Assembly: GCA_017303455.1 (NCBI GenBank)
Contig: JAFLBM010000032.1
Span: 1 to 39,726, forward strand
Direction: 5' to 3'
DNA length: 39,726 bases
Source: Chitinophagales bacterium
Lineage (GTDB): Bacteria > Bacteroidota > Bacteroidia > Chitinophagales > Chitinophagaceae
Part shown: piece by piece, positions 33,466 through 39,726 of the stretch
Layout: every line of letters begins with the position of its first letter
How positions within the stretch are numbered: position 1 is the stretch's first letter
The notes under the pieces: model-generated
Seen by the model: only the letters and a program-made list of their open reading frames with translations
Databases searched by the model: none
Told to the model about the DNA's origin: nothing
Made by a program: the position numbers and the translations under genes

Positions 33466-33489
33466 CCGCCCCAATTAGTTCTTTTTGAT

Positions 33490-33528
33490 CCCGGTAACAC
33501 GGGAAAGGAATCCCGCCACGGCGGGATT
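33490..33528 (+). promoter_or_regulatory. Two hairpins in the rplK leader
   Basis: The first is CCCG-GTAACA-CGGG (33490-33503). The second is AATCCCGC (33509-33516), loop CACG, GCGGGATT (33521-33528), with no T run after it. Both lie between the promoter and rplK. Such leaders can bind L1 or L11-operon products for feedback, but I cannot match a known L1 site. Confidence 0.55.
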
Positions 33529-33594
33529 GGGAGACCAAGTAGCTCGGTTTAAACCACTGAAAGAAAGGTCGTTAACACCAAAAAAGTTTTAAAA

Positions 33595-34038
33595 ATGGCA
33601 AAAGAAATCAGCGGCTTTGTAAAGCTGCAGTGCAAGGGTGGCCAGGCCAACCCCGCACCTCCGATCGGTCCAGCGCTGGGTTCCAAGGGTATCAATATCA
33701 TGGAATTCTGTAAGCAATTCAACGCCAGGACGCAGGACAAACCCGGGAAAGTTCTTCCCGTATTAATCACTGTTTATACTGACAAGAGTTTTGATTTTAT
33801 CATCAAAACACCTCCCGCAGCCGTTCAGCTGATGGAAGCCGCTAAAATTCAAAAGGGTTCCAAAGAGAGCAACCGTGCTAAAGTGGGTAAAGTAAACTGG
33901 GAACAGGTAAAGGCTATCGCCGAAGACAAAATGCCTGACCTTAACTGCTTTACCATTGAAAGTGCCATGAAAATGGTAGCCGGTACTGCTCGTAGCATGG
34001 GCCTGAATGTAGAAGGTAAAGCTCCGTGGGAAAATTAA
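33595..34038 (+). CDS. rplK: 50S ribosomal protein L11
   Basis: 147 residues with the family signatures FVKLQCKGGQANPAPPIGPALG at the N-terminus, FIIKTPPA in the middle and the C-terminal RNA-binding TARSMGL. L11 binds the GTPase-associated region of 23S rRNA together with L10/L12 and takes part in the stringent response. First gene of the rplK-rplA-rplJ-rplL run. Confidence 0.98.
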   Translation: MAKEISGFVKLQCKGGQANPAPPIGPALGSKGINIMEFCKQFNARTQDKPGKVLPVLITVYTDKSFDFIIKTPPAAVQLMEAAKIQKGSKESNRAKVGKVNWEQVKAIAEDKMPDLNCFTIESAMKMVAGTARSMGLNVEGKAPWEN

Positions 34039-34090
34039 GCCCCCTAAATCCCCCGCAAGGGGACTTTAAAAATCCTTAAAAGAATTTAAA

Positions 34091-34786
34091 ATGGCATTCA
34101 TTAGTAAAAAAAGAAAGGTTGCTGATACAAAAGTTGATGCAAACAAAGCCTATTCATTAAAAGATGCATCTGCACTGGTGAAACAGATCACCACCTGCAA
34201 ATTTGATGCTTCTGTGGATCTGCATATCCGTTTGGGCGTTGATCCCAAAAAAGCTGACCAGGCTATCCGTGGCACCGTAACACTTCCGCACGGAACTGGT
34301 AAAACAAAAAAAGTATTGGTGCTTTGCACACCTGATAAAGAAGCTGAAGCAAAAGCTGCCGGCGCTGACTTTGTTGGACTTGATGAGTTTGTTACAAAGA
34401 TCGAAGGCGGTTGGGTGGATGTTGATGTGATCATTGCTACCCCTTCTGTAATGCCTAAGATCGGTAAGCTGGGTAAAGTGTTAGGTCCCCGTAACCTGAT
34501 GCCGAACCCCAAGACAGGTACCGTTACCAACGATGTGGCCAATGCTATCAATGATGTAAAAGGCGGTAAGATTGCTTTCAAGGTGGATAAAGTAGGTATC
34601 ATCCATGCTTCTATCGGCCGTGTAAGTTTTGCCCCTGAGAAAATCGTGGAGAACAGCCAGGAGCTGATCAATGCGGTCATCAAAGCAAAACCATCATCTG
34701 CAAAAGGTACTTACGTCAGGGGTATCAGCATGGCCAGTTCCATGAGCCCTGGTATCGCTATTGACGCAAAAGCATTTGTTCATTAA
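34091..34786 (+). CDS. rplA: 50S ribosomal protein L1
   Basis: 231 residues, normal length for L1, which forms the mobile stalk guiding the E-site tRNA. Key stretches are DLHIRLGVDPKKADQAIRGTVTLPHGTGK and GPRNLMPNPKTGTV, followed by the conserved KAKPSSAKGTYVRGISMASSM region near the C-terminus. It lies 52 bases after rplK and is followed by a strong hairpin before rplJ. In other bacteria L1 represses its own operon by binding the leader. Confidence 0.98.
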   Translation: MAFISKKRKVADTKVDANKAYSLKDASALVKQITTCKFDASVDLHIRLGVDPKKADQAIRGTVTLPHGTGKTKKVLVLCTPDKEAEAKAAGADFVGLDEFVTKIEGGWVDVDVIIATPSVMPKIGKLGKVLGPRNLMPNPKTGTVTNDVANAINDVKGGKIAFKVDKVGIIHASIGRVSFAPEKIVENSQELINAVIKAKPSSAKGTYVRGISMASSMSPGIAIDAKAFVH

Positions 34787-34790
34787 TAGC

Positions 34791-34817
34791 GATCAGGCCG
34801 CCCCAGGCGGCCAGATC
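34791..34817 (+). promoter_or_regulatory. Strong GC hairpin just upstream of rplJ
   Basis: GGCCGCC (34796-34802), loop CCA, GGCGGCC (34806-34812), extended by GATC/GATC arms across an A-A mismatch. No T run follows. It ends 17 bases before the rplJ ATG, close enough to affect translation initiation or to serve as an L10 leader or processing site. Confidence 0.65.
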
Positions 34818-34834
34818 GGTAAAAACTCATTATC

Positions 34835-35347
34835 ATGACAAAAGATCAAAAAAACGAAGTGATTGAATTGCTGAAAGGCAAGTTCTCACAATACAACAAC
34901 TTCTATGTTGCCGATACAGAATCACTGTCTGTTGAGCAGGTGGGCAAATTGCGCCGTGCATGCTTTGATAAGAAAGTGGAAATGAAGGTGGCAAAGAATA
35001 CGCTTATTAAAAAAGCTCTTGAATCATTAGATGGCGAAAAATATGCAGGAGTTTATGACTCATTGCATAAAGTAACAGCACTTATGTTTTCGGAGAACCC
35101 TAAAGAACCGGCACTGATCATCAGTTCTTTCCGTAAAGCCAGCAATGGTGAAAAGCCTGAACTGAAAGCCGCATTCATCAATGGTGATGTGTATATGGGC
35201 GATAACCAGTTGAAGGCGCTGACCCAGATCAAAACCAAGAATGAGCTTATCGGTGAAGTTATCGGCTTGTTGCAATCTCCTGCTAAACGTGTACTGGCTG
35301 CACTATTGCACCACCACGAGCAGAAAGCTGCAGCTCCAACAGAGTAA
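34835..35347 (+). CDS. rplJ: 50S ribosomal protein L10
   Basis: 170 residues. L10 anchors the L7/L12 dimers to the 50S subunit. The N-terminal rRNA-binding domain shows NNFYVADTESLSVEQVGKLRRACF and VAKNTLIKKAL; the C-terminal helix that holds L12 is the LLQSPAKRVLAALLHHHEQKAA region. A compact hairpin lies immediately upstream. The L10-L12 complex commonly autoregulates by binding its own leader. Confidence 0.97.
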   Translation: MTKDQKNEVIELLKGKFSQYNNFYVADTESLSVEQVGKLRRACFDKKVEMKVAKNTLIKKALESLDGEKYAGVYDSLHKVTALMFSENPKEPALIISSFRKASNGEKPELKAAFINGDVYMGDNQLKALTQIKTKNELIGEVIGLLQSPAKRVLAALLHHHEQKAAAPTE

Positions 35348-35353
35348 TCAGCC

Positions 35354-35412
35354 ATGAGCCATGACTATGAGCTATGAGCCACTGGCTCGTGACTCGCAGC
35401 TAAAAGCTCACA
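35354..35412. repeat. Degenerate heptad repeat in the rplJ-rplL spacer
   Basis: Successive words ATGAGCC, ATGACT, ATGAGCT, ATGAGCC are followed by an inverted run (GGCTC, GACTC, GCAGCT, AAAAGCT, CACAGCT). It folds locally through GAGCC-ACT-GGCTC. It resembles the AGCTACG heptads downstream of tuf. The rest of the 164-base spacer shows nothing else I can name. Confidence 0.6.
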
Positions 35413-35511
35413 GCTATTCTATAAACAATTTTTTTAAAACCGCCGTCGGATTGGATGGATTTAGTTCACAACTAAAACCTACAAAATGAAGACGGTAAAA
35501 ATTCAAACAAA

Positions 35512-35886
35512 ATGGCAGACGTAAAAGCATTAGCAGAAGGCCTTGTAGCCTTAACAGTAAAAGAAGTACAGGAGTTAGCTGACTTTTTGAAATCAGAATA
35601 TGGTATCGAACCTGCAGCAGCTGCAGTAGTAGTAGCATCTGGTGACGGTGGTGGCGCAGCCGCTGTTGAGGAGAAAACTGCATTCAACGTAGTATTGAAG
35701 AGTGGTGGTGCTTCTAAACTGAACGTAGTGAAGATCGTTAAAGACCTGACTGGTCTTGGTCTGAAAGAAGCGAAAGACCTGGTTGATGGTGCACCGAAGA
35801 ATGTAAAAGAAGGTGTATCTAAAGCAGAAGCGGAAGAGATCGTAGCGAAGCTGAAAGAAGCTGGTGCTGATGTTGAGATCGCTTAA
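35512..35886 (+). CDS. rplL: 50S ribosomal protein L7/L12
   Basis: 124 residues, normal size. The N-terminal dimerisation domain (ALAEGLVALTVKEVQELADFLK) is followed by an Ala/Gly-rich hinge (AAAAVVVASGDGGGAAAV) and the C-terminal domain that recruits translation factors (EKTAFNVVL...NVVKIVKDLTGLGLKEAKDLVDGAPKNVKEG). A strong terminator follows, unlike many genomes in which rpoB comes next. Confidence 0.98.
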   Translation: MADVKALAEGLVALTVKEVQELADFLKSEYGIEPAAAAVVVASGDGGGAAAVEEKTAFNVVLKSGGASKLNVVKIVKDLTGLGLKEAKDLVDGAPKNVKEGVSKAEAEEIVAKLKEAGADVEIA

Positions 35887-35910
35887 TTCTTCTTGTAGAA
35901 TAATTTTTAA

Positions 35911-35935
35911 AACCCTCCAAGCGGAGGGTTTTTTT
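35911..35935 (+). terminator. rplL terminator
   Basis: AACCCTCC (35911-35918), loop AAGC, GGAGGGTT (35923-35930), then TTTTT. It closes the rplKAJL transcript. Confidence 0.93.
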
Positions 35936-35992
35936 ATAGCCAGTTAAAACCGAAACGGTATAATTGTTAATGTTATCAGGAGGAATAAACTA

Positions 35993-36006
35993 TTGACATT
36001 TGTCAA
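35993..36006. promoter_or_regulatory. Putative Crp/Fnr-family operator
   Basis: TTGACATTTGTCAA is a perfect 14-bp palindrome (TTGACA, two bases, TGTCAA). It has the symmetric form of FNR-class boxes (TTGAT-N4-ATCAA) with C for T in each half. It lies 66 bases before the lipoprotein gene and upstream of a Crp/Fnr regulator gene whose recognition helix carries E-x-x-S-R. Confidence 0.6.
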
Positions 36007-36018
36007 GAGAGCATAGAG

Positions 36019-36070
36019 AAAGGTTTATCAATTTTAGTGAGTAAATTTTTTTAATCAGTAAACCTTTTTT
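36019..36070 (+). promoter_or_regulatory. Long-loop inverted repeat ending in a T run at the start of the lipoprotein gene
   Basis: AAAGGTTTA (36019-36027) and TAAACCTTT (36059-36067) are perfect 9-base arms around an AT-rich 31-base loop. The right arm continues as a T run up to the ATG at 36072. It could be an attenuator or could mask initiation. It is AT-rich, so stability is modest. Confidence 0.45.
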
Positions 36071-36071
36071 T

Positions 36072-36524
36072 ATGCGTACTAATTACTTCTTCATTACAAA
36101 AAACTTAGTATTAACCCTGGCTTTTGTTTTCGGGATCACTTCCTGTCAAAAGAACAGTTCACAGGATGATAGTTGCGCAAGAACTACTGCAGGGATAGCC
36201 GGCACTTACAGACTGACTGCACTGAAATATAAAGCAGGTGCTGACTCCCCCGAGCTTGATTATATGCCCTTACGGGAGGTCTGCGAAAACGATGATCTCA
36301 TAGTGCTTGAAGCCAATGGCACTTACCGGTATAACGACCTTGGACTGGTTTGCTCACCCGATGGTTCGAACACAGGCACCTGGAGCGTTGCAGGCAATGT
36401 GATCATCAGCGATGGAATCGTTAGCGGGATCATTCAGAATTTTGATTGCCATTATTTGACTGTATATTCAGATGATTTTATTATTCCTGGCGACAGGATA
36501 ACTTTGACGATTGAAAAACAGTAA
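36072..36524 (+). CDS. Lipocalin-like lipoprotein
   Basis: 150 residues. A lipoprotein signal peptide ends in the lipobox GITSC with Cys25, so the mature protein is probably membrane-anchored. The mature part resembles lipocalin-like small beta-barrels of Bacteroidota: IAGTYRLTAL, then DLIVLEANGTYRYNDLG and TGTWSVAGNVI, ending ITLTIEKQ. Ligand and role are unknown. It is preceded by a palindromic operator candidate and an inverted repeat, and followed 44 bases later by a Crp/Fnr regulator gene on the same strand. Confidence 0.8.
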   Translation: MRTNYFFITKNLVLTLAFVFGITSCQKNSSQDDSCARTTAGIAGTYRLTALKYKAGADSPELDYMPLREVCENDDLIVLEANGTYRYNDLGLVCSPDGSNTGTWSVAGNVIISDGIVSGIIQNFDCHYLTVYSDDFIIPGDRITLTIEKQ

Positions 36525-36568
36525 GATTTACAGGGGCCGTTGCTATTGGTTAATTAATACCATTAAGT

Positions 36569-37150
36569 ATGATAGAAAAGCTGCTTGAACGCCTTAATAC
36601 ACTACATCAAATGGATAAGCCGTTGATCGAAAGAGTTAAAGAACTGGCTCAAATTGTTACGTATCCCAAAAAAACATTCCTGCTGAAGGACGGGCAGGTA
36701 TGTGATAAAGCCTGTATGGTAGTGAAGGGCCTGGCAAGAGCTTATTATATCAATGAAGACAGGGATATAACCTCCCGGTTTATGGATGAAGGTTTTATCA
36801 TTACTTCCTGGGTCAGTTATTACCAGCAGCAGCCGGGCGATGAATATATTGAAGCCATGGAAGATACAACGCTGGCTTGTATCCGGTACAATGAAATTCA
36901 GCAGTTGTATAAGGAGTATCCGCAATTTAATATAGTAGGAAGAAAACAAACCGAATACTCCTTATACCTGGCTGAAATGCGAACCCGCATGCTTCGAAAA
37001 CATACAGCTGAAGAGAAATATAATTTCTTTCAGGAGCAGCATCCTGATCTTATCATCAGGGTGCCGTTAAAACATATTGCCACCTATTTAGGAATGAATG
37101 AAGAAACGCTTAGCAGGATAAGAGGCAGGTACCGGAAAACGGGCAAGTAG
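36569..37150 (+). CDS. Crp/Fnr-family transcriptional regulator
   Basis: 193 residues, the length of the common Bacteroidota Crp-like regulators. The N-terminal cyclic-nucleotide-binding-type beta-roll (KKTFLLKDGQVCDKACMVVKGLARAYY) lacks a recognisable cAMP-pocket signature, so the effector is unknown. There is no FNR-type Cys cluster at the N-terminus. A dimerisation helix follows (EYSLYLAEMRTRMLRKHTAEEKY). The winged helix ends with LKHIATYLGMNEETLSRIRGRY; the E-T-L-S-R spacing in the recognition helix equals that of FNR (E-T-I-S-R), which reads TTGA half-sites. A matching palindrome lies 0.56 kb upstream, suggesting control of the lipoprotein-regulator unit. Confidence 0.88.
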   Translation: MIEKLLERLNTLHQMDKPLIERVKELAQIVTYPKKTFLLKDGQVCDKACMVVKGLARAYYINEDRDITSRFMDEGFIITSWVSYYQQQPGDEYIEAMEDTTLACIRYNEIQQLYKEYPQFNIVGRKQTEYSLYLAEMRTRMLRKHTAEEKYNFFQEQHPDLIIRVPLKHIATYLGMNEETLSRIRGRYRKTGK

Positions 37151-37181
37151 TATTATTGCCGGGTTCAAAGGAGGCAGACCT

Positions 37182-38159
37182 TTATTCGATGAAAAGATAA
37201 GGATAGATTTTCTGATACATATCTTCTGTGACCACCATCACTTTTTTGATATCTTCTAATTTCAAAAAAGGACCATGCTCTTTGCGATAAGCAACAATAG
37301 GATTAGCCAAACTATATTTGATATAAGGATGTGCTTTCAACTCATCAATTGACGCAGTATTGATATTGATCTTCTTTAGTGAAATATTATCAAGTTTCAG
37401 GTACTGCTTTATTTTTTGAAACGTGGAATCGGGCAGGCCATATGTTTCTGCCACCTGGCTGATTGTATAAAAACCTCCTAATTTATCCCGGAAATTCACG
37501 ATTCTTGCGGCCAGTTTACTGCCAATGCCGGGCAAAGAAATAAAAGCCGAAGTATCAGCCGTATTAATGTCAATCACTTTATAACGTTCTGCTTTTCCGG
37601 CCGGCGGCAGGGATGTTTCAGTAGCAATTGCGGATGGATTGGCGATTTTTTTTCCTTCAATGCGGATATACGGTTCCAGTCTTGTATATTCATCTTCAAA
37701 CAAGCCATATATCTTTGAAAGATCTTCCGGCTTATAGAAGTGCCCACCTTTTGCCAGGTAGTTTTGGATGGTTTTAACGGTTTTGTCACGGAGGCCCAAT
37801 TTCCTCCATCCTTCAGCATTCAGTGTATTGGGGTCAAAATAAAACAACTCGCCTTTGTTTCGGTTGAAATATTCCTTATCAGAACGATCGTATTGATAAT
37901 TGCTGCTATTGTTCTTGCCAGTACGATCGTTGAACCGATCTGTATCTTGTTCTTTTAACTCCAGTTTTTTTACGGCAGTCATCCAGGCCGTATCAGGTAA
38001 AGCTGAAAATTTCGCAGAGGTTCTGGAGACGACAGTGGGAGCAAAAATGACAACTACAATCAATACAACCAGGACCAGGATAGCGATCCGGTCCTTGCGG
38101 GTAAAAGTAAAATAATCAGTGACTATTTTTTTCCAGCCCACAGGTAAGGTTTTCAGCAA
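37182..38159 (-). CDS. ComEA-like helix-hairpin-helix protein
   Basis: 325 residues. A short cytoplasmic N-terminus and one membrane helix (about 26-48, ILVLVVLIVVVIFAPTVV) are followed by a charged linker and three helix-hairpin-helix units: FDPNTLNAEGWRKLGL..., DINTADTSAFISLPGIGSKLAARIVNFRDKLGGF and NINTASIDELKAHPYIKYSLANPIVAYRKEHG. The central unit has the ComEA-type LPGIG hairpin for non-specific DNA contact. ComEA proteins bind incoming DNA in the periplasm during transformation, but many Bacteroidota homologues have no proven role. It is convergent with the Crp gene and divergent from rpoB. Confidence 0.87.
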   Translation of the reverse strand: MLKTLPVGWKKIVTDYFTFTRKDRIAILVLVVLIVVVIFAPTVVSRTSAKFSALPDTAWMTAVKKLELKEQDTDRFNDRTGKNNSSNYQYDRSDKEYFNRNKGELFYFDPNTLNAEGWRKLGLRDKTVKTIQNYLAKGGHFYKPEDLSKIYGLFEDEYTRLEPYIRIEGKKIANPSAIATETSLPPAGKAERYKVIDINTADTSAFISLPGIGSKLAARIVNFRDKLGGFYTISQVAETYGLPDSTFQKIKQYLKLDNISLKKININTASIDELKAHPYIKYSLANPIVAYRKEHGPFLKLEDIKKVMVVTEDMYQKIYPYLFIE

Positions 38160-38234
38160 TTTACACGGTTCAGGCAGCTTAAAAAATGGCCTGTTAGTGG
38201 TATTAATGGCCGGGTTTTTGTTGGCAAATTTTTC

Positions 38235-38264
38235 TTGGTTAAGAAGTATAAATCCCTACCTTTG
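38235..38264 (+). promoter_or_regulatory. Promoter of rpoB
   Basis: TTG (38235-38237), 19 bases, TACCTTTG (38257-38264). A perfect -7 element gives a leader of about 135 bases before rpoB, so rpoB does not depend on the rplL transcript. Confidence 0.7.
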
Positions 38265-38387
38265 CCATCCTTTATTTTGGCCAAAAATATTTTGACATCC
38301 CGAATCATGTTTAAGTAGTTGAAAATCAAGGCTTTTATTTTGAAAAAAATGGAAGCCTGAATGTGATTTGTATGTCCTTATCTCTTT

Positions 38388-38399
38388 AAAACCGGTTTT
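38388..38399. repeat. Perfect palindrome just before rpoB
   Basis: AAAACCGGTTTT is a 12-bp self-complementary word ending 7 bases before the rpoB ATG. As RNA it could fold only with a tight loop, so a protein-binding role is as likely as a structural one. Confidence 0.4.
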
Positions 38400-38406
38400 T
38401 ACGCAT

Positions 38407-39726
38407 ATGTCTTCAACAAAATTGAATCAAAGGGTGGATTTCGGTAAAATCAAGCATCTGGCCGAAACCCCTGATCTACTCGAAGTACAGATCCAGTCAT
38501 TTAAAGAGTTTTTCCAGTTGGAAACAACGCCCGACAAACGGAATATCGAAGGATTGTTCCGTGTGTTCAAGGAAAACTTCCCCATCACTGACACCAGAAA
38601 CATATTTGTGCTCGAGTTCCTGGACTACTTTATTGATCCGCCCCGTTACACGATCGAGGAGTGTATGGAACGTGGGTTGACTTACGCTGTTCCGCTGAAA
38701 GCCAAACTCCGTTTGAGCTGTAATGATGAGGAACACGTCGATTTCCAGACCATCGTGCAGGACGTATTCCTGGGTAACATTCCCTACATGACTCCCCGCG
38801 GTACTTTCGTTATCAACGGAGCTGAGAGGGTAGTGGTGTCGCAATTGCATCGTTCACCGGGTGTATTCTTCGGTCAGTCTGTTCACCCGAACGGAACCAA
38901 GATCTACTCTGCAAGGGTTATTCCTTTCAAAGGAGCCTGGATGGAATTTGCAACCGACATCAATAACGTGATGTATGCGTATATCGACAGGAAGAAGAAA
39001 TTCCCTGTAACAACCCTCCTGCGTTCTATCGGTTACGAAACTGATAAAGACATCCTGGAGTTGTTCGGTATGGCCGATGAGGTGAAAACGGATAAGAAAA
39101 CCTTAGAGAAATATGTTGGCCGTCGCCTGGCTGCCCGTGTGTTGAGAACATGGGTTGAAGATTTCGTGGATGAAGATACCGGCGAGGTTGTTTCTATTGA
39201 AAGGAACGAGATCGTGATGGAACGTGATACCGTGCTGGATGACGAAGCGATCGAAACGATCTCTGAAATGGATGTGAAGAGCGTATTCATCCAGCGGGAA
39301 GACGTGGGTGGCGATTATGCGATCATCTATAACACATTGAACAAAGACACTTCTAACAGTGAACTCGAGGCTGTTCAGTTCATCTACCGCCAGTTAAGAG
39401 GCGCTGATGCTCCTGATAATGAAACAGCCCGTGGTATCATTGATAAATTATTCTTCAGCGATAAACGTTATGATCTCGGCGAAGTGGGTCGTTACAAGAT
39501 CAACCGCAAACTGAATGTTGATCTGCCGCTGGATAAAAAAACACTGACAAGAGAAGATATCATCCTTATCATCAAATACCTGGTTCGTTTAACGAATGGT
39601 AAAGCGGAGATAGATGATATTGATCACCTGAGCAATCGTCGTGTTCGTACGGTGGGTGAGCAGTTGTATGCCCAGTTCGGTGTGGGTCTTGCCCGTATGG
39701 CAAGGACTATCCGTGAGCGGATGAAT
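38407..39726 (+). CDS. rpoB: RNA polymerase beta subunit, 5' part
   Basis: The first 440 codons run to the window end without a stop. The protein begins MSSTKLNQRVDFGKIKHL and contains LEVQIQSFKEFFQ, YMTPRGTFVINGAERVVVSQLHRSPGVFF and, at the end, DHLSNRRVRTVGEQL, all conserved in beta. The rifampicin-resistance region should lie just beyond the window. Codon use is that of a highly expressed gene. rpoC is expected downstream. Confidence 0.98.
   Translation, partial: MSSTKLNQRVDFGKIKHLAETPDLLEVQIQSFKEFFQLETTPDKRNIEGLFRVFKENFPITDTRNIFVLEFLDYFIDPPRYTIEECMERGLTYAVPLKAKLRLSCNDEEHVDFQTIVQDVFLGNIPYMTPRGTFVINGAERVVVSQLHRSPGVFFGQSVHPNGTKIYSARVIPFKGAWMEFATDINNVMYAYIDRKKKFPVTTLLRSIGYETDKDILELFGMADEVKTDKKTLEKYVGRRLAARVLRTWVEDFVDEDTGEVVSIERNEIVMERDTVLDDEAIETISEMDVKSVFIQREDVGGDYAIIYNTLNKDTSNSELEAVQFIYRQLRGADAPDNETARGIIDKLFFSDKRYDLGEVGRYKINRKLNVDLPLDKKTLTREDIILIIKYLVRLTNGKAEIDDIDHLSNRRVRTVGEQLYAQFGVGLARMARTIRERMN

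Overview
The window looks like a chromosomal segment of a Bacteroidota bacterium, most likely of the Chitinophagaceae type. The evidence is promoters of the form TTTG-N19-TAnnTTTG in front of housekeeping genes, tRNA genes without encoded CCA, an outer-membrane PorV-like protein paired with a C25 peptidase carrying a type IX secretion sorting tail, LytS/LytTR regulators, DUF5916 and YfhO proteins, and the order rpsU-xerC-hpf-tRNAs-tuf-trnW-secE-nusG-rplKAJL-rpoB. The family-level placement is inference.

Left part (1-9.7 kb): an intergenic stretch with decayed palindromic repeats, a cyanophycinase-like S51 peptidase, a secreted GDSL hydrolase converging on an alpha/beta hydrolase, and then a regulatory island. 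The island has two tandem LytS-type membrane histidine kinases (the first has lost its phosphoacceptor His), a LytTR response regulator with translational overlaps, a 722-residue secreted trimeric-fibre-like protein ending in a self-cleaving S74 chaperone domain, and a stand-alone LytTR domain with a hydrophobic tail. tyrS follows on the opposite strand.

Middle part (9.8-25.2 kb): a PorV-family outer-membrane protein next to a 1710-residue PorU-like C25 cysteine peptidase, an HscA/DnaK chaperone, and a compact six-gene minus-strand block. In transcription order that block is riboflavin synthase, acyltransferase-3, GT2 glycosyltransferase, SAM methyltransferase, YfhO protein and a second polytopic GT-C-like membrane protein. 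It looks like a lipid-linked surface-glycosylation unit headed by ribE.

Right part (25.2-39.7 kb): the translation/transcription core. rpsU, xerC and hpf come first, then a frameshifted archaemetzincin. Next come tRNA-Thr(TGT), Tyr(GTA), Gly(TCC), Thr(GGT) and tuf, the same order as the E. coli thrU-tyrU-glyT-thrT-tufB operon. tRNA-Trp, secE, nusG, rplK, rplA, rplJ, rplL and the 5' part of rpoB follow. The block is broken twice by unrelated genes: a DUF5916 outer-membrane protein between nusG and rplK, and a lipocalin-like lipoprotein, a Crp/Fnr regulator and a ComEA-like protein between rplL and rpoB. Each break is flanked by a terminator and a fresh promoter. The most testable new observations are the degenerate LytS pseudokinase, a perfect FNR-like palindrome upstream of the lipoprotein/Crp pair, the xerC start abutting a terminator that itself contains a -7 element, and several families of intergenic hairpins and repeats.
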